Assembly: GCA_900320095.1 (NCBI GenBank)
Contig: ONQZ01000012.1
Span: 1 to 49,449 of the forward strand
Source: an uncultured Lentisphaerota bacterium
Lineage (GTDB): Bacteria; Verrucomicrobiota; Lentisphaeria; Victivallales; UBA1829
Direction of reading: 5' to 3'
DNA: 49,449 bases
Below are positions 33,888 through 42,873 of the stretch, piece after piece. The stretch's first letter is position 1, and every line of letters starts with the position of its first letter. A program made the translations under genes and the position numbers. Below the pieces are notes generated by a model, which saw nothing but the letters and a program-made list of their open reading frames with translations, made no database searches and had not been told where the DNA came from.

Positions 33888-35492
33888 ATGTCGGAACAGA
33901 GTGCCATGTGGATCGAACGCTGCCATAAATATACCATCATCGACGGGGAATCGTCGTTCCAGATCAACTTCGCCGGAATGAAATTCGAGGACGAGGACCT
34001 GCAGGCGATCGAGCCGCGTTTCGCGTCCGTCCACGCCGAGATGCAGAAGATCGAATGCGGCGAGATCAAGAACCCGGACGAAAACCGCAAGGTCACGCAT
34101 TTCACCGACCGCTCCGTGTACTCCGGCAGCGCCGAGTTCGCCGACGTCGAGGAATTCGCCGCCGACATTCGCGCCGGCAAGCTGACCGGATCGACCGGGA
34201 AGCGTTTCCAGGCCGCGATCATCAACGGCATCGGCGGGTCCGCGCTCGGTCCGCAGCTGCTCCAGATGGCGCTGAACGGCCCGTACTGGAACGAGCTCAA
34301 CGAAGAACAGCGCGGCGGCAACCTGAAGATCTATTTCCTCGACAATACCGACACGGCGGGAGCCGCCGACGCCATGCGCGTCTGCGATCTGGAGACCACG
34401 CTCGTCGTGAACATCTCCAAGTCCGGCGGCACGCAGGAGACCCGGAACAACATGATCTTCTGCGAAAACGCCTACGCGAAGGCCGGACTGCCGTTTGCCA
34501 AGCACGCATGCGCCATCACAATGAAGGGCAGCGAGCTCGACCTGCACGCCTCCCGCGAGGGCTGGCTGAAGACGTTCGAGATGGCGGAGTCCATCGGCGG
34601 TCGCACCAGCGAGACCAGCATCGTGGGGCATCTGCCCGCCGCGCTCGCCGGGATAGACTTCGGCGCGTTGCTGGAAGGCGCGTGCCACATGGACGCCCTC
34701 ACGCGCAACCCGGCGCTCCTGCACAACCCCGCCTACATGCTGTCTGCCATGTGGTACATCGCCGGAAACGGCAAGGGCGACAGGAACATGGTGATCGTAC
34801 CGTATTCCGACCGACTGATCCTGCTGTCGCGCTACCTGCAGCAGCTGGTGATGGAGAGCCTGGGCAAGGAGCTCGACCTGGACGGCAACGTGGTCCACCA
34901 GGGGCTGAACGTCTTCGGCAACAAGGGCGGCACCGACGCCCACGCGTTCATCCAGCAGCTCAACGACGGCCGCAACGACTTCTTCATCACGTTCATCGAG
35001 GTCCTGAAGGACAGCACGCCCGCGCCCGTCTCCGACGGCATCGACATGGGCGATTATCTGCACGGATTCCTGACCGGCCTCTCCAACGCTCTACGCGGAC
35101 ACGGCCGCAGCGTGATCGAGATGCGGATCCCGGAAGTGAACGCGTTCTGCCTCGGCATGATCATCGCGCTGTACGAACGCGCTGTGGCGGCGTACGCCGA
35201 ACTCATCCACATCAACGCGTTCCACCAACCCGGCGTGCAGGCGTACAAGCTCGCGAGCAAGGGCGTGATCAAGCTCCTGACCGGGCTGGAAGCCTCGCTC
35301 CCCTCCGTCGCGCCGTTCTCCGGGTCCGCCGCCGAACTCGCGCGGAAGCTCAACCTCGAAGACAGCCTCTACGAACTCGAAGGCATCCTCGCGAAACTCT
35401 CCGCGAATTCCGACACGCGCCGCCTCCCGGTCCGCATCGGACGCGCCTGGAGCAAGGATGGCGGCTGGGTGTACACGGTCGAGGCGAAATAA
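33888..35492 (+). CDS. pgi: Glucose-6-phosphate isomerase
   Basis: A 534-residue SIS-fold enzyme that interconverts glucose-6-phosphate and fructose-6-phosphate. Sugar-phosphate binding motifs are GIGGSALGPQLL and NISKSGGTQETRNNM. The catalytic histidine is in FGNKGGTDAHAF, and the C-terminal lysine is in HQPGVQAYKLASK. The sequence is of the longer bacterial type with an extended N-terminus. GAAAGGACGG precedes the ATG. With gpmI and glgA it ties the window to glucose and glycogen metabolism. An ABC exporter with its own promoter follows. Confidence 0.96.
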   Translation: MSEQSAMWIERCHKYTIIDGESSFQINFAGMKFEDEDLQAIEPRFASVHAEMQKIECGEIKNPDENRKVTHFTDRSVYSGSAEFADVEEFAADIRAGKLTGSTGKRFQAAIINGIGGSALGPQLLQMALNGPYWNELNEEQRGGNLKIYFLDNTDTAGAADAMRVCDLETTLVVNISKSGGTQETRNNMIFCENAYAKAGLPFAKHACAITMKGSELDLHASREGWLKTFEMAESIGGRTSETSIVGHLPAALAGIDFGALLEGACHMDALTRNPALLHNPAYMLSAMWYIAGNGKGDRNMVIVPYSDRLILLSRYLQQLVMESLGKELDLDGNVVHQGLNVFGNKGGTDAHAFIQQLNDGRNDFFITFIEVLKDSTPAPVSDGIDMGDYLHGFLTGLSNALRGHGRSVIEMRIPEVNAFCLGMIIALYERAVAAYAELIHINAFHQPGVQAYKLASKGVIKLLTGLEASLPSVAPFSGSAAELARKLNLEDSLYELEGILAKLSANSDTRRLPVRIGRAWSKDGGWVYTVEAK

Positions 35493-35524
35493 CCGGCAAG
35501 TTTCAGGGTTTTTCCCCTGCGAGC

Positions 35525-35553
35525 TTGAAAAATACGCTGCAAGATGCTACATT
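35525..35553 (+). promoter_or_regulatory. Promoter of the ABC exporter-antiporter-P-ATPase unit
   Basis: TTGAAA at 35525-35530, a 17-bp spacer ending in ATGC, and TACATT at 35548-35553. The predicted start of transcription falls near 35558-35562. Confidence 0.7.
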
Positions 35554-35594
35554 AATCCGTGGAATCCAATCCCCCGCTACCCCGCCGCACACCC

Positions 35595-37643
35595 ATGAGC
35601 AGACGCACCGAAAACGAAAAAGAATTCAAGTCAGTGAGCTACTGGCGCATCCTGCGCTTCGTCCGCCCGTACTGGCTCATGCTCACGATCGGCATCGTGG
35701 CCGGCCTGACGGTCGGCGGATCGCTATTCGGCGGCCTGATGCTGATCCCGGACATCGCCATGATCGTGGACCAGGACACCGGCCAGTCCACGAAACGCCA
35801 GAAGACGGCGGAAGAAGTGATCCGCGCGGTCGAAGAAGCCCCGGACGGCATGACCGAGGAGGAAAAGAAGCAGATGGTCACGGAGATCATGCATCCCGTC
35901 GACACCGACCCGAAACTGACCAAGGCGCTGGACCGGCTCCGTACCTGCCAGGAAGTGCTGCATCTGCCCATCGAGGTCGGGAAACGCTCGGTCATGGTGC
36001 AGTGGCCCGTGAAATTCGAGTTTCCGATCGTGGACGACTTCGGGCGCATGACGTGGCAGTTCTTCATGGTCTACGCGGTGCTTTTCATCCTCGCCTGGAT
36101 CCTGAAAAACATCGCGACCTTCATCAACCATTACAACATGCGCTGGGTGAGCGTCCGCGTGATCGCCGACATGCGCAATCTGCTGTATGAACGCCTGCTC
36201 TCCCAGTCGATGAAATTCTTCGGGCACCAGGACGTGGGCCACCTCATCAGCCGCTGCACCAACGATACCGCCATGATCGAGAGCTCGATCTCCGACGTGA
36301 TCGCGGACATCACGCGCTGTCCGCTGGAGATCATCGCCTGTCTCAGCGCGCTGATCGTCCTGAGCATCCAGCACAACATGTTCACCATGCTGATCATCAT
36401 CGTGGTCGGCATGCCGATCTGCGTGATTCCGGTGATGGTGCTCGCCCGCAAGATCCGCCGCATCTACAAAGGCGCGTTTGCGCAGGTCGCCGAACTGGTC
36501 TCCCGGATGCACGAGACGTTCTCCGGCATCCTGCTGATCAAGTCGAACCATACGGAGAAGCGCGAGGTCCGGAAGTTCATGCTGGTGAACGGCCGGTATT
36601 TCCGCACGGTGGTGAAGGCTCTGCTCTGGAAGCTCTTCATGGCACCGGTCATGGAAAGCATCACGGTCACGATCTCGCTGGGATTCCTGGTGTACGCGTA
36701 TTCCCGCGGCGTCTCGATCTCGCAGATGTTCATGCTGCTGGCGCCGGCGTTCCTGATGTACCAGCCGATCAAGGAGATCACCAAGATCGTGAACAACCTG
36801 CAGCGCAGCATGGCGGCCGCGGACCGTTATTTCGACCTGGTCGACACGACCACCGCGCTCCCCGAAAAGCCGGACGCTGCCGAGCTCCGCGAATTCCGCG
36901 ACGCGATCGTCTTCAACCACGTGTCGTTCGCCTACGAACCCGGCCGCGACGTCATCCGCGACATCTCGTTCTCCATCCCGCGCGGGCACATGGTCGCCGT
37001 GGTCGGCGAGACCGGCAGCGGCAAGACCACGGTCGCGTCCCTGCTGTCCCGCCTGTACGACGTGACGGGCGGCGAGGTGCTGATCGACGGGCGGAATGTG
37101 ACCGACTACACGATCGCGTCCCTGCGCAGGCAGATCGGCATCGTGACGCAGGAGCCGATCATCTTCAACGACACCATCGCGAACAACATCGCATACAGCC
37201 GTCCCGGCGCCTCCATGGAGGAGATCCAGCAGGCGGCGGAACGCGCCAACGCGCACAACTTCATCGTTTCCGGCACGCATCCGCTCGGATACGAGGAGGA
37301 GGCCGGCGAAAAGGGCTGCAAGCTCTCCGGCGGCGAAAAACAGCGCATTGCGCTCGCACGCATCATCCTGAAAAACCCGCCGATCCTCGTGCTCGACGAG
37401 GCGACCAGCGCGCTCGACACCGTGACGGAAAAGCTCATCCAGGACGCCCTGAACCGCGTCATGGAGAACCGCACCGTGTTCGCCATCGCGCACCGCCTGA
37501 GCACGATCCGTAACGCCGACCTGATCCTCGTGATGGACAAGGGCGAGATTGTGGAACGCGGCACGCACGAGGAGCTGCTCGCCATGAACGGCCGTTACCG
37601 CAAGCTCCACGACACGCAGTTCTCCATGGAACGCGACGCCTGA
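35595..37643 (+). CDS. MsbA-like ABC exporter (fused membrane and ATPase domains)
   Basis: A 682-residue half-transporter: ABC type-1 membrane domain (about 20-430) then the ATPase domain. Walker A is GETGSGKTT, the Q-loop is TQEPIIFND, the signature LSGGEKQR, Walker B ILVLDEATSALD, and the H-loop AHRLSTI. The closest functional class is lipid or lipid A flippases. Odd feature: TM1 (about 26-51) and TM2 (about 152-172) are separated by some 100 mostly charged residues, probably extracytoplasmic, which ordinary MsbA lacks. Start: the ATG at 35595 has no Shine-Dalgarno. A GTG at 35559 lies at the predicted transcript start and would add 12 residues, so a leaderless start is possible. Confidence 0.88.
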   Translation: MSRRTENEKEFKSVSYWRILRFVRPYWLMLTIGIVAGLTVGGSLFGGLMLIPDIAMIVDQDTGQSTKRQKTAEEVIRAVEEAPDGMTEEEKKQMVTEIMHPVDTDPKLTKALDRLRTCQEVLHLPIEVGKRSVMVQWPVKFEFPIVDDFGRMTWQFFMVYAVLFILAWILKNIATFINHYNMRWVSVRVIADMRNLLYERLLSQSMKFFGHQDVGHLISRCTNDTAMIESSISDVIADITRCPLEIIACLSALIVLSIQHNMFTMLIIIVVGMPICVIPVMVLARKIRRIYKGAFAQVAELVSRMHETFSGILLIKSNHTEKREVRKFMLVNGRYFRTVVKALLWKLFMAPVMESITVTISLGFLVYAYSRGVSISQMFMLLAPAFLMYQPIKEITKIVNNLQRSMAAADRYFDLVDTTTALPEKPDAAELREFRDAIVFNHVSFAYEPGRDVIRDISFSIPRGHMVAVVGETGSGKTTVASLLSRLYDVTGGEVLIDGRNVTDYTIASLRRQIGIVTQEPIIFNDTIANNIAYSRPGASMEEIQQAAERANAHNFIVSGTHPLGYEEEAGEKGCKLSGGEKQRIALARIILKNPPILVLDEATSALDTVTEKLIQDALNRVMENRTVFAIAHRLSTIRNADLILVMDKGEIVERGTHEELLAMNGRYRKLHDTQFSMERDA

Positions 37644-37668
37644 CCGCCCGGAAGAAGGGGAGGAGGAG

Positions 37669-39810
37669 ATGATGACCGATTTTCTGACGCGCGTCCGGGC
37701 ATGGCTTCTGGACGCGACCGGCAGCATGAGCGCGACGAACGAGGAGGCGATCCTGACGGCGCTGCTCCTGATCGTGGTGACCGGGCTGATCGGCGGCATC
37801 GCGGCGAAGAAGCTCAAACAGCCGCTGATTTTAGGCTATATCCTCGCCGGCGTGCTGGTCGGCATCCTGTTCAAGACCGGATTCGGCGAGGTCGCGAACA
37901 CCGCCATCAATTCGCTGGCGAACGTCGGCGTGGCGCTGCTGCTGTTTTCCATGGGGTTGGAGTTTTCCAAAAAGGACATCCGCCCGGTCTTCAAGGTCGC
38001 GGTCTTCGGCGCGCTGGCGCAGGTCCTGTTCACGTTTCTGGCGGGGACCGGGATCGCATGGCTGCTGAGCCGCGATCCGTCCGTCAATTTCGCCGGGGAC
38101 ACGAAGATCCCGCTGTTCAGCTCGAACGTGTCTCTGTTCCTCTTCGGCATCTGCTTTGTCTCCACCAGTACGGCGGTCGTCCTGAAGACGCTTTCCAGCA
38201 AGGGGTTTGAAAACTCGCTCTCCGGACGCGTCATGATCGGCGTCTCCATCGTGCAGGACCTGACCGTGATGCCGCTGATGCTGCTGGTCTGCCAGCTCGG
38301 CGCGCTGTCGTCGTCCGGCGGCGGGCTCTCCTCGCTCATGCCGCTCGTGCTCAGCACGGCGTTCATGGCGCTGATGCTGACGGTCGGCGCGCGGTATCTG
38401 CCGAAGCTCACGGGACGCGCGGCGCGCCTGGAGTCGAAGGAACTCTTCCTGCTCTCCATCACCGCCATCGCGCTGGTGTCCGGCGCGATCTCCGTGGCGA
38501 TGGAGGTGTCCTTCTCGTTCGGGGCGTTTCTGGCCGGCATCGTGCTGAGCGACAGCGCGTACGGACGGAAGGCGCTGTCCGAACTGTCGTCCGTGCGCGA
38601 CTTCTTCGCCATGCTCTTCTTCGTTTCCATCGGGATGATGCTCGACGTGCACTACCTGGGTGCGCACTGGCTGCTCGTCGGGGCGCTGGTCGTGCTGACC
38701 GGACTCGCGCGCACGACGTTCCTCGCCGCCGTCACGTGGATCTTCAAGTACCGCAACGTGATCCCCGTAGCGATGCTGTTCGGGATGTTCCCGACCTCGG
38801 AGATCGCGTTCGTGGTGATCGGGACCGGGTTGCAGGACGGCTTCATCACGACCGAGCTGTATTCGCTGATCCTCTGCGTGGTCGTCTGCTCCATGATCGC
38901 CGGACCGGTCATCAACAACCTCACGGTGCCGGTTTATTCCCTGCTCCGCCGGACGGTCTGGCGGAACCTGCAGAGCACCGGGATCGTGCTGCCGCAGCCC
39001 GATTTGGACGGACACATGGTCCTGATCGGCGGCGGCCGCATCTCGCGCGTGATCGCGCACGTCCTGATCCGCCTGAACCTGAAATATGTGATCGTCGAGC
39101 CGTCCTACGACGCGTACCGCGAGGCGCAGGCCGAGGGCGTGAACGTGATCTACGGCGACCCGATGAGCGACGTGATCCTGAACGCGGCGCGCGTCGGCAG
39201 CGCGAAAGTCCTCGTGCCGATGATCCCGAAACTGGAGGAAAGCCTCGCCGTCGTCGAGCTCGCGCGCAAGGTCAATCCCGGCATCCGCACGGTCATGTGC
39301 GCTGCTTCGCCCGAAAACGAAAAACGGCTTTCCGAGGAGAACGTCGACGAGATCATCCTTTCGAACTTCGAGGTGTCGCTGGAGCTGACCCGGCGCATCC
39401 TCGTGCTGAACGATATTTCCGAGGCGCGCATCCAGAACTACCTGGATTCCGTCCGCGCCAGCCGCTACAAGCCCATGCTCGACGGCAGCCCGGCGTTCGC
39501 GCTCGCCGAGAAGATCCGCGCGTTCCACGGCCTGATCGAACTGCGCTGGACGCAGATCCAGCCGGACAGCCCGCTCGCGGGGCGTTCCATTGAGGAGTCG
39601 CGCGTCCGCGCCCGGACCGGCATGTCGATCGTGGGCGTGGTCCACGACGGCGAGGTCGACGCGAATCCGCGCCCGGACACCGTGCTGCACGTCGGCGACC
39701 TGATCGCCGCGATCGGTAACGAGGAGCAGGCCGCCGCGTTTGCCCGGCTGACGCATTCCGCGATGGCGGGTTCGCCCGAATCCGCGACGACGATGACGAT
39801 CCCGATATGA
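37669..39810 (+). CDS. KefB-type cation:proton antiporter with TrkA-N and TrkA-C domains
   Basis: A 713-residue inner-membrane protein of the CPA2 family. The membrane domain (about 25-430, 12 or so segments) includes LGYILAGVLVG, GVALLLFSMGLEFS, VSIVQDLTVMPLML (the ion-binding QD region) and FSFGAFLAGIVLS. A Rossmann TrkA-N domain (about 445-560, HMVLIGGGRISRVIAHVL then EPSYD, YGDP) and a TrkA-C domain (about 615-700) follow. Such proteins exchange K+ or Na+ for protons under ligand gating. A strong GGAGGAGGAG precedes tandem ATGs at 37669 and 37672. It follows the ABC exporter by 25 bases and precedes the P-ATPase by 29, suggesting one transcript. Confidence 0.92.
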   Translation: MMTDFLTRVRAWLLDATGSMSATNEEAILTALLLIVVTGLIGGIAAKKLKQPLILGYILAGVLVGILFKTGFGEVANTAINSLANVGVALLLFSMGLEFSKKDIRPVFKVAVFGALAQVLFTFLAGTGIAWLLSRDPSVNFAGDTKIPLFSSNVSLFLFGICFVSTSTAVVLKTLSSKGFENSLSGRVMIGVSIVQDLTVMPLMLLVCQLGALSSSGGGLSSLMPLVLSTAFMALMLTVGARYLPKLTGRAARLESKELFLLSITAIALVSGAISVAMEVSFSFGAFLAGIVLSDSAYGRKALSELSSVRDFFAMLFFVSIGMMLDVHYLGAHWLLVGALVVLTGLARTTFLAAVTWIFKYRNVIPVAMLFGMFPTSEIAFVVIGTGLQDGFITTELYSLILCVVVCSMIAGPVINNLTVPVYSLLRRTVWRNLQSTGIVLPQPDLDGHMVLIGGGRISRVIAHVLIRLNLKYVIVEPSYDAYREAQAEGVNVIYGDPMSDVILNAARVGSAKVLVPMIPKLEESLAVVELARKVNPGIRTVMCAASPENEKRLSEENVDEIILSNFEVSLELTRRILVLNDISEARIQNYLDSVRASRYKPMLDGSPAFALAEKIRAFHGLIELRWTQIQPDSPLAGRSIEESRVRARTGMSIVGVVHDGEVDANPRPDTVLHVGDLIAAIGNEEQAAAFARLTHSAMAGSPESATTMTIPI

Positions 39811-39839
39811 TGACGGTTTATAAAAACGGAGGTTGAACG

Positions 39840-42383
39840 ATGAGACATTTGTTTCAGGTGGGCGGGATGCGCTGCGCGTCCTGCCAGGCGCACGTGGCGA
39901 AGGCCGTGAAGGCGGTCCCCGGCGTGCAGAATGTTGAGGTGAATCTGATCACCGGGCGCATGACCGTGGAGACGGACGACGCGCCGGACATGCCGCAGAA
40001 GATCGTCGACGCGGTGAAAAACGCCGGATTCACGGCGGAAATCGTGGAGGAAGCGCCCGCGCCTGTCGCCGTCGAACATTTGTTTCTGGTGGGCGGGATG
40101 CGCTGCGCGTCCTGCCAGGCGCACGTTGCGAAGGCCGTGAAGGCGGTCCCCGGCGTACAGGATGCCGAGGTCAATCTCGTGACCGGGCGCATGACCGTGA
40201 AGTGCGACAACGCGCCGGATATGCCGCAGAGGATCGTCGACGCGGTGAAAGATGCCGGATTCACGGCTGAACAGGTGAATGAAGCGCCCGCGCCCGAGGC
40301 GGCTCCCGAACAGGAAACGGCCGGGCAGGCGAAATCCGCCCCGAAGAAGGCACCGGCCGCCATTCCCGATCCCAGCCGCGAGCTCTTCCGCCAGTTCGTA
40401 TGGTCGGCGATCCTGATGCTTCCGCTCATGTACGTCGCGTTCTCCTCCATGCACGGCTGGCTGAAGGATTATCCGCTCGACGCCGCCTGGCTCCAGCTCG
40501 TTCTCGTGATTCCGCTGCTGTTCGTGAACCGCGTGTATTTCGTCAGCGGCGCGCGACGGTTCCTGAAGCTGTCGCCGAACATGGATTCGCTCATTATGCT
40601 CGGGTCCGGCGCGAGCGTGCTGTACAGCCTCGTGATGACCGGGGAAATGCTGCTCGGAAAGATGCAGGGGGACGCCGCGCGCGTGACCGAGGCGGCGGGC
40701 AACCTGTATTTCGAGACGGCGGGCATGATCCTGGTGCTCGTGACGTTCGGGAAATACTTGGAGGCGCGGGCGAAACGCCGCACGACGGACGCCGTGTCCC
40801 GCCTGATGAACCTGTCGCCGAAGACCGCGGTCGTCGTCCGCGGCGAAAAAGAAGTCGAGATCCCGGCGGACGAACTCGCCGTCGGCGACATTGTGGTGAT
40901 CCGGCCCGGTTCGTCGATTCCGGCGGACGGCGTGGTCGTGAGCGGAAACGGCACCGTGGACCAGTCGAGCGTGACCGGGGAGAGCGTCCCCGCGGGCAAG
41001 GAGCCGGGCGACCGCGTGGTGAGCGGGACGATGAACGTGAACGGTTCGTTCCGGTTCCGGGCGGACCGTGTCGGGCGCGACTCCACGCTGTCGCGCATCA
41101 TCCAGCTCGTGGAGAGCGCGTCGAACTCCAGCGCGCCGATCTCGCGTTTCGCGGACCGCGTGAGCGGCGTTTTCGTGCCGGCCGTGCTGGTCGCGGCGCT
41201 CGCGGCGGGCTGCTTCTGGCTGTTCGTGGAGCACCAGACCGTGTATTTCTCGCTGACGACCGCGATCGCCGTGATGGTCATCAGCTGTCCGTGCGCGCTC
41301 GGACTCGCCACCCCGATCGCGATCATGGTCGGCACGGGCGTCGGCTCCAAGTACGGCATCCTGTTCAAGAACGCCGCCGCGCTGGAGGAGTTGCACGCCG
41401 TCAGGACCATCGTGCTGGACAAGACCGGGACCGTGACCGAGGGGCGGCACCGCGTGACCCGCGTGGTGACGCTGACGCCGGACGGTGCGGAAGCCGGGGC
41501 AGGGGAGGCGGAGTTTCTGAAGATTGCCGCGCCGCTCGAATCGAAGTCGGAGCATCCCTTCGCGCGCGCTGTCGTACAGTACGCGCAGGAACACGGCGTG
41601 ATTGTGTCGGATGCGAGCGTGGAGGATTTCTCCGCGACGCCCGGGATGGGCGTGTCCGGCACGGTCGGCGGCGTCCGCTACGTCTGCGGCAACGCGCGCC
41701 TGATGGAACGCGAGGGGATCGCGCTGGGCGCGCAGGAACCCCTGATCCGCGAACTCGAATCCGGCGGCCACAGCCTGCTCTTCATGGCGGACCGCGACGC
41801 GAAACAACTCCGCGCCGTCATGGCGCTTCGCGACACCGTGAAGGACGGCAGCGCGGACGCCCTGCGCGCGCTCCATGAACTCGGCCTGAAGACCGTGCTG
41901 CTGACCGGAGACACCGAGGTCTCGGCGAAAGCCGCCGCGTCCGAGCTGCGGATCGACCGCGTGATCGCGGGCGTCCTGCCGGACGGCAAGGAGGCGTGCA
42001 TCCGCGAGCTTCAGCAGGACGGTGCGAAGGTGGCGATGGTCGGCGACGGCATCAACGACGCGGCCGCGCTCGCACGGGCGGACGTCGGGATCGCCATCGG
42101 CGGCGGCACGGACATCGCGATGGAGACCGCCGACGTGGTGCTCCTGCGCGGCGACCTGCGCGACGTGGTGACTGCCGTCCGCCTGAGCCGCGCCGTCATG
42201 CGCAACATCCGCCTGAACCTCTTCTGGGCGTTCTTCTACAACGTGCTGGGAATCCCGGTCGCGGCGGGCGCGCTGTATCCGTTCTTCGGGTGGCGCCTGC
42301 ATCCCATGCTCGGGACGGCGGCGATGGCGTGCAGTTCGCTCTTCGTGGTGACGAATGCCCTCCGCCTGCGGAAATTCCGCTGA
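39840..42383 (+). CDS. Copper-type P1B ATPase with two N-terminal HMA domains
   Basis: An 847-residue membrane pump. Two heavy-metal-associated domains start the protein, each with GGMRCASC (C12/C15 in the first). Next come the eight-helix membrane domain with the CPC motif (VISCPCALGLATP), the actuator SVTGESVP, phosphorylation site DKTGT, and hinge MVGDGINDAAAL. CPC plus these motifs indicates Cu+ (or Ag+) export from the cytoplasm. The HMA domains are almost identical at DNA level with a period of 231 bp, indicating a recent in-frame duplication. An 11-bp inverted repeat lies just after the stop. No CopZ or CueR gene is in the window. Confidence 0.94.
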   Translation: MRHLFQVGGMRCASCQAHVAKAVKAVPGVQNVEVNLITGRMTVETDDAPDMPQKIVDAVKNAGFTAEIVEEAPAPVAVEHLFLVGGMRCASCQAHVAKAVKAVPGVQDAEVNLVTGRMTVKCDNAPDMPQRIVDAVKDAGFTAEQVNEAPAPEAAPEQETAGQAKSAPKKAPAAIPDPSRELFRQFVWSAILMLPLMYVAFSSMHGWLKDYPLDAAWLQLVLVIPLLFVNRVYFVSGARRFLKLSPNMDSLIMLGSGASVLYSLVMTGEMLLGKMQGDAARVTEAAGNLYFETAGMILVLVTFGKYLEARAKRRTTDAVSRLMNLSPKTAVVVRGEKEVEIPADELAVGDIVVIRPGSSIPADGVVVSGNGTVDQSSVTGESVPAGKEPGDRVVSGTMNVNGSFRFRADRVGRDSTLSRIIQLVESASNSSAPISRFADRVSGVFVPAVLVAALAAGCFWLFVEHQTVYFSLTTAIAVMVISCPCALGLATPIAIMVGTGVGSKYGILFKNAAALEELHAVRTIVLDKTGTVTEGRHRVTRVVTLTPDGAEAGAGEAEFLKIAAPLESKSEHPFARAVVQYAQEHGVIVSDASVEDFSATPGMGVSGTVGGVRYVCGNARLMEREGIALGAQEPLIRELESGGHSLLFMADRDAKQLRAVMALRDTVKDGSADALRALHELGLKTVLLTGDTEVSAKAAASELRIDRVIAGVLPDGKEACIRELQQDGAKVAMVGDGINDAAALARADVGIAIGGGTDIAMETADVVLLRGDLRDVVTAVRLSRAVMRNIRLNLFWAFFYNVLGIPVAAGALYPFFGWRLHPMLGTAAMACSSLFVVTNALRLRKFR

Positions 42384-42397
42384 GTCGGATGATTGCC

Positions 42398-42440
42398 TGG
42401 AGGATAATCCCGTTTCCTTGATCGGACAGATTATCCTCCA
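42398..42440. repeat. 11-bp inverted repeat after the P-ATPase gene
   Basis: TGGAGGATAAT at 42398-42408 pairs with ATTATCCTCCA at 42430-42440 around a 21-nt loop. There is no T-tract, so it is a hairpin or 3'-end structure rather than a clear intrinsic terminator. Confidence 0.7.
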
Positions 42441-42474
42441 TCCATTCGATAGTTGGAGTTATCTCGATCCTGCC

Positions 42475-42703
42475 TTTCGCGCCTCGCGGTACCAACGGGC
42501 AACCTCCTCCGTTCTCTATAAACTCTGGCATTCGCGTCTCGCGGTTAAGAAAAGATGAGCGAGCGCAAGCGAGCTTTCCGCTTCCTGAGTATTTCCAAAG
42601 TACCTTTGTTTTCGCGCCTCGCGGTTAAGAAAAGATGAGCGAGCGGAAGCGAGTTTTCCAAGGCGCGAAGCGCCCCCAGTGAAGCGTGGACGCGTCTGCG
42701 TCC
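42475..42703 (+). repeat. Family B repeat cluster, left side of island 2
   Basis: Units begin near 42475, 42531 and 42611 with TTCGCGCCTCGCGG (or CGTCTCGCGG). Two of them continue TTAAGAAAAGATGAGCGAGCG-AAGCGAG almost identically. The last is followed by hairpin GGCGC-gaa-GCGCC (42662-42674) and hairpin GGACGC-gtct-GCGTCC (42688-42703), pointing toward the island gene. Confidence 0.88.
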
Positions 42704-42753
42704 TTTCTTTGTTCTTAATCTCATAAATAATCTGAAAAAGGCGGAAATCGTGC

Positions 42754-42782
42754 TTGACTATCCCAAGTTCATGTGATAGATT
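42754..42782 (+). promoter_or_regulatory. Promoter of the island 2 gene
   Basis: TTGACT at 42754-42759, a 17-bp spacer, and TAGATT at 42777-42782. Confidence 0.6.
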
Positions 42783-42873
42783 ATTGTTCGGATACAAAAA
42801 AATGAACGGGTTGTTCCCCGCTTAACGTCCTGCATGCCCCCAACCGGCAACACCTATGGAGGAAAACTATACC

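Larger units (their letters stand above)
42384..42873. other. Non-coding left flank of island 2
   Basis: This is 490 bases: the inverted repeat after the P-ATPase, the family B cluster, and the promoter at 42754-42782. No gene was seen. Confidence 0.6.
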
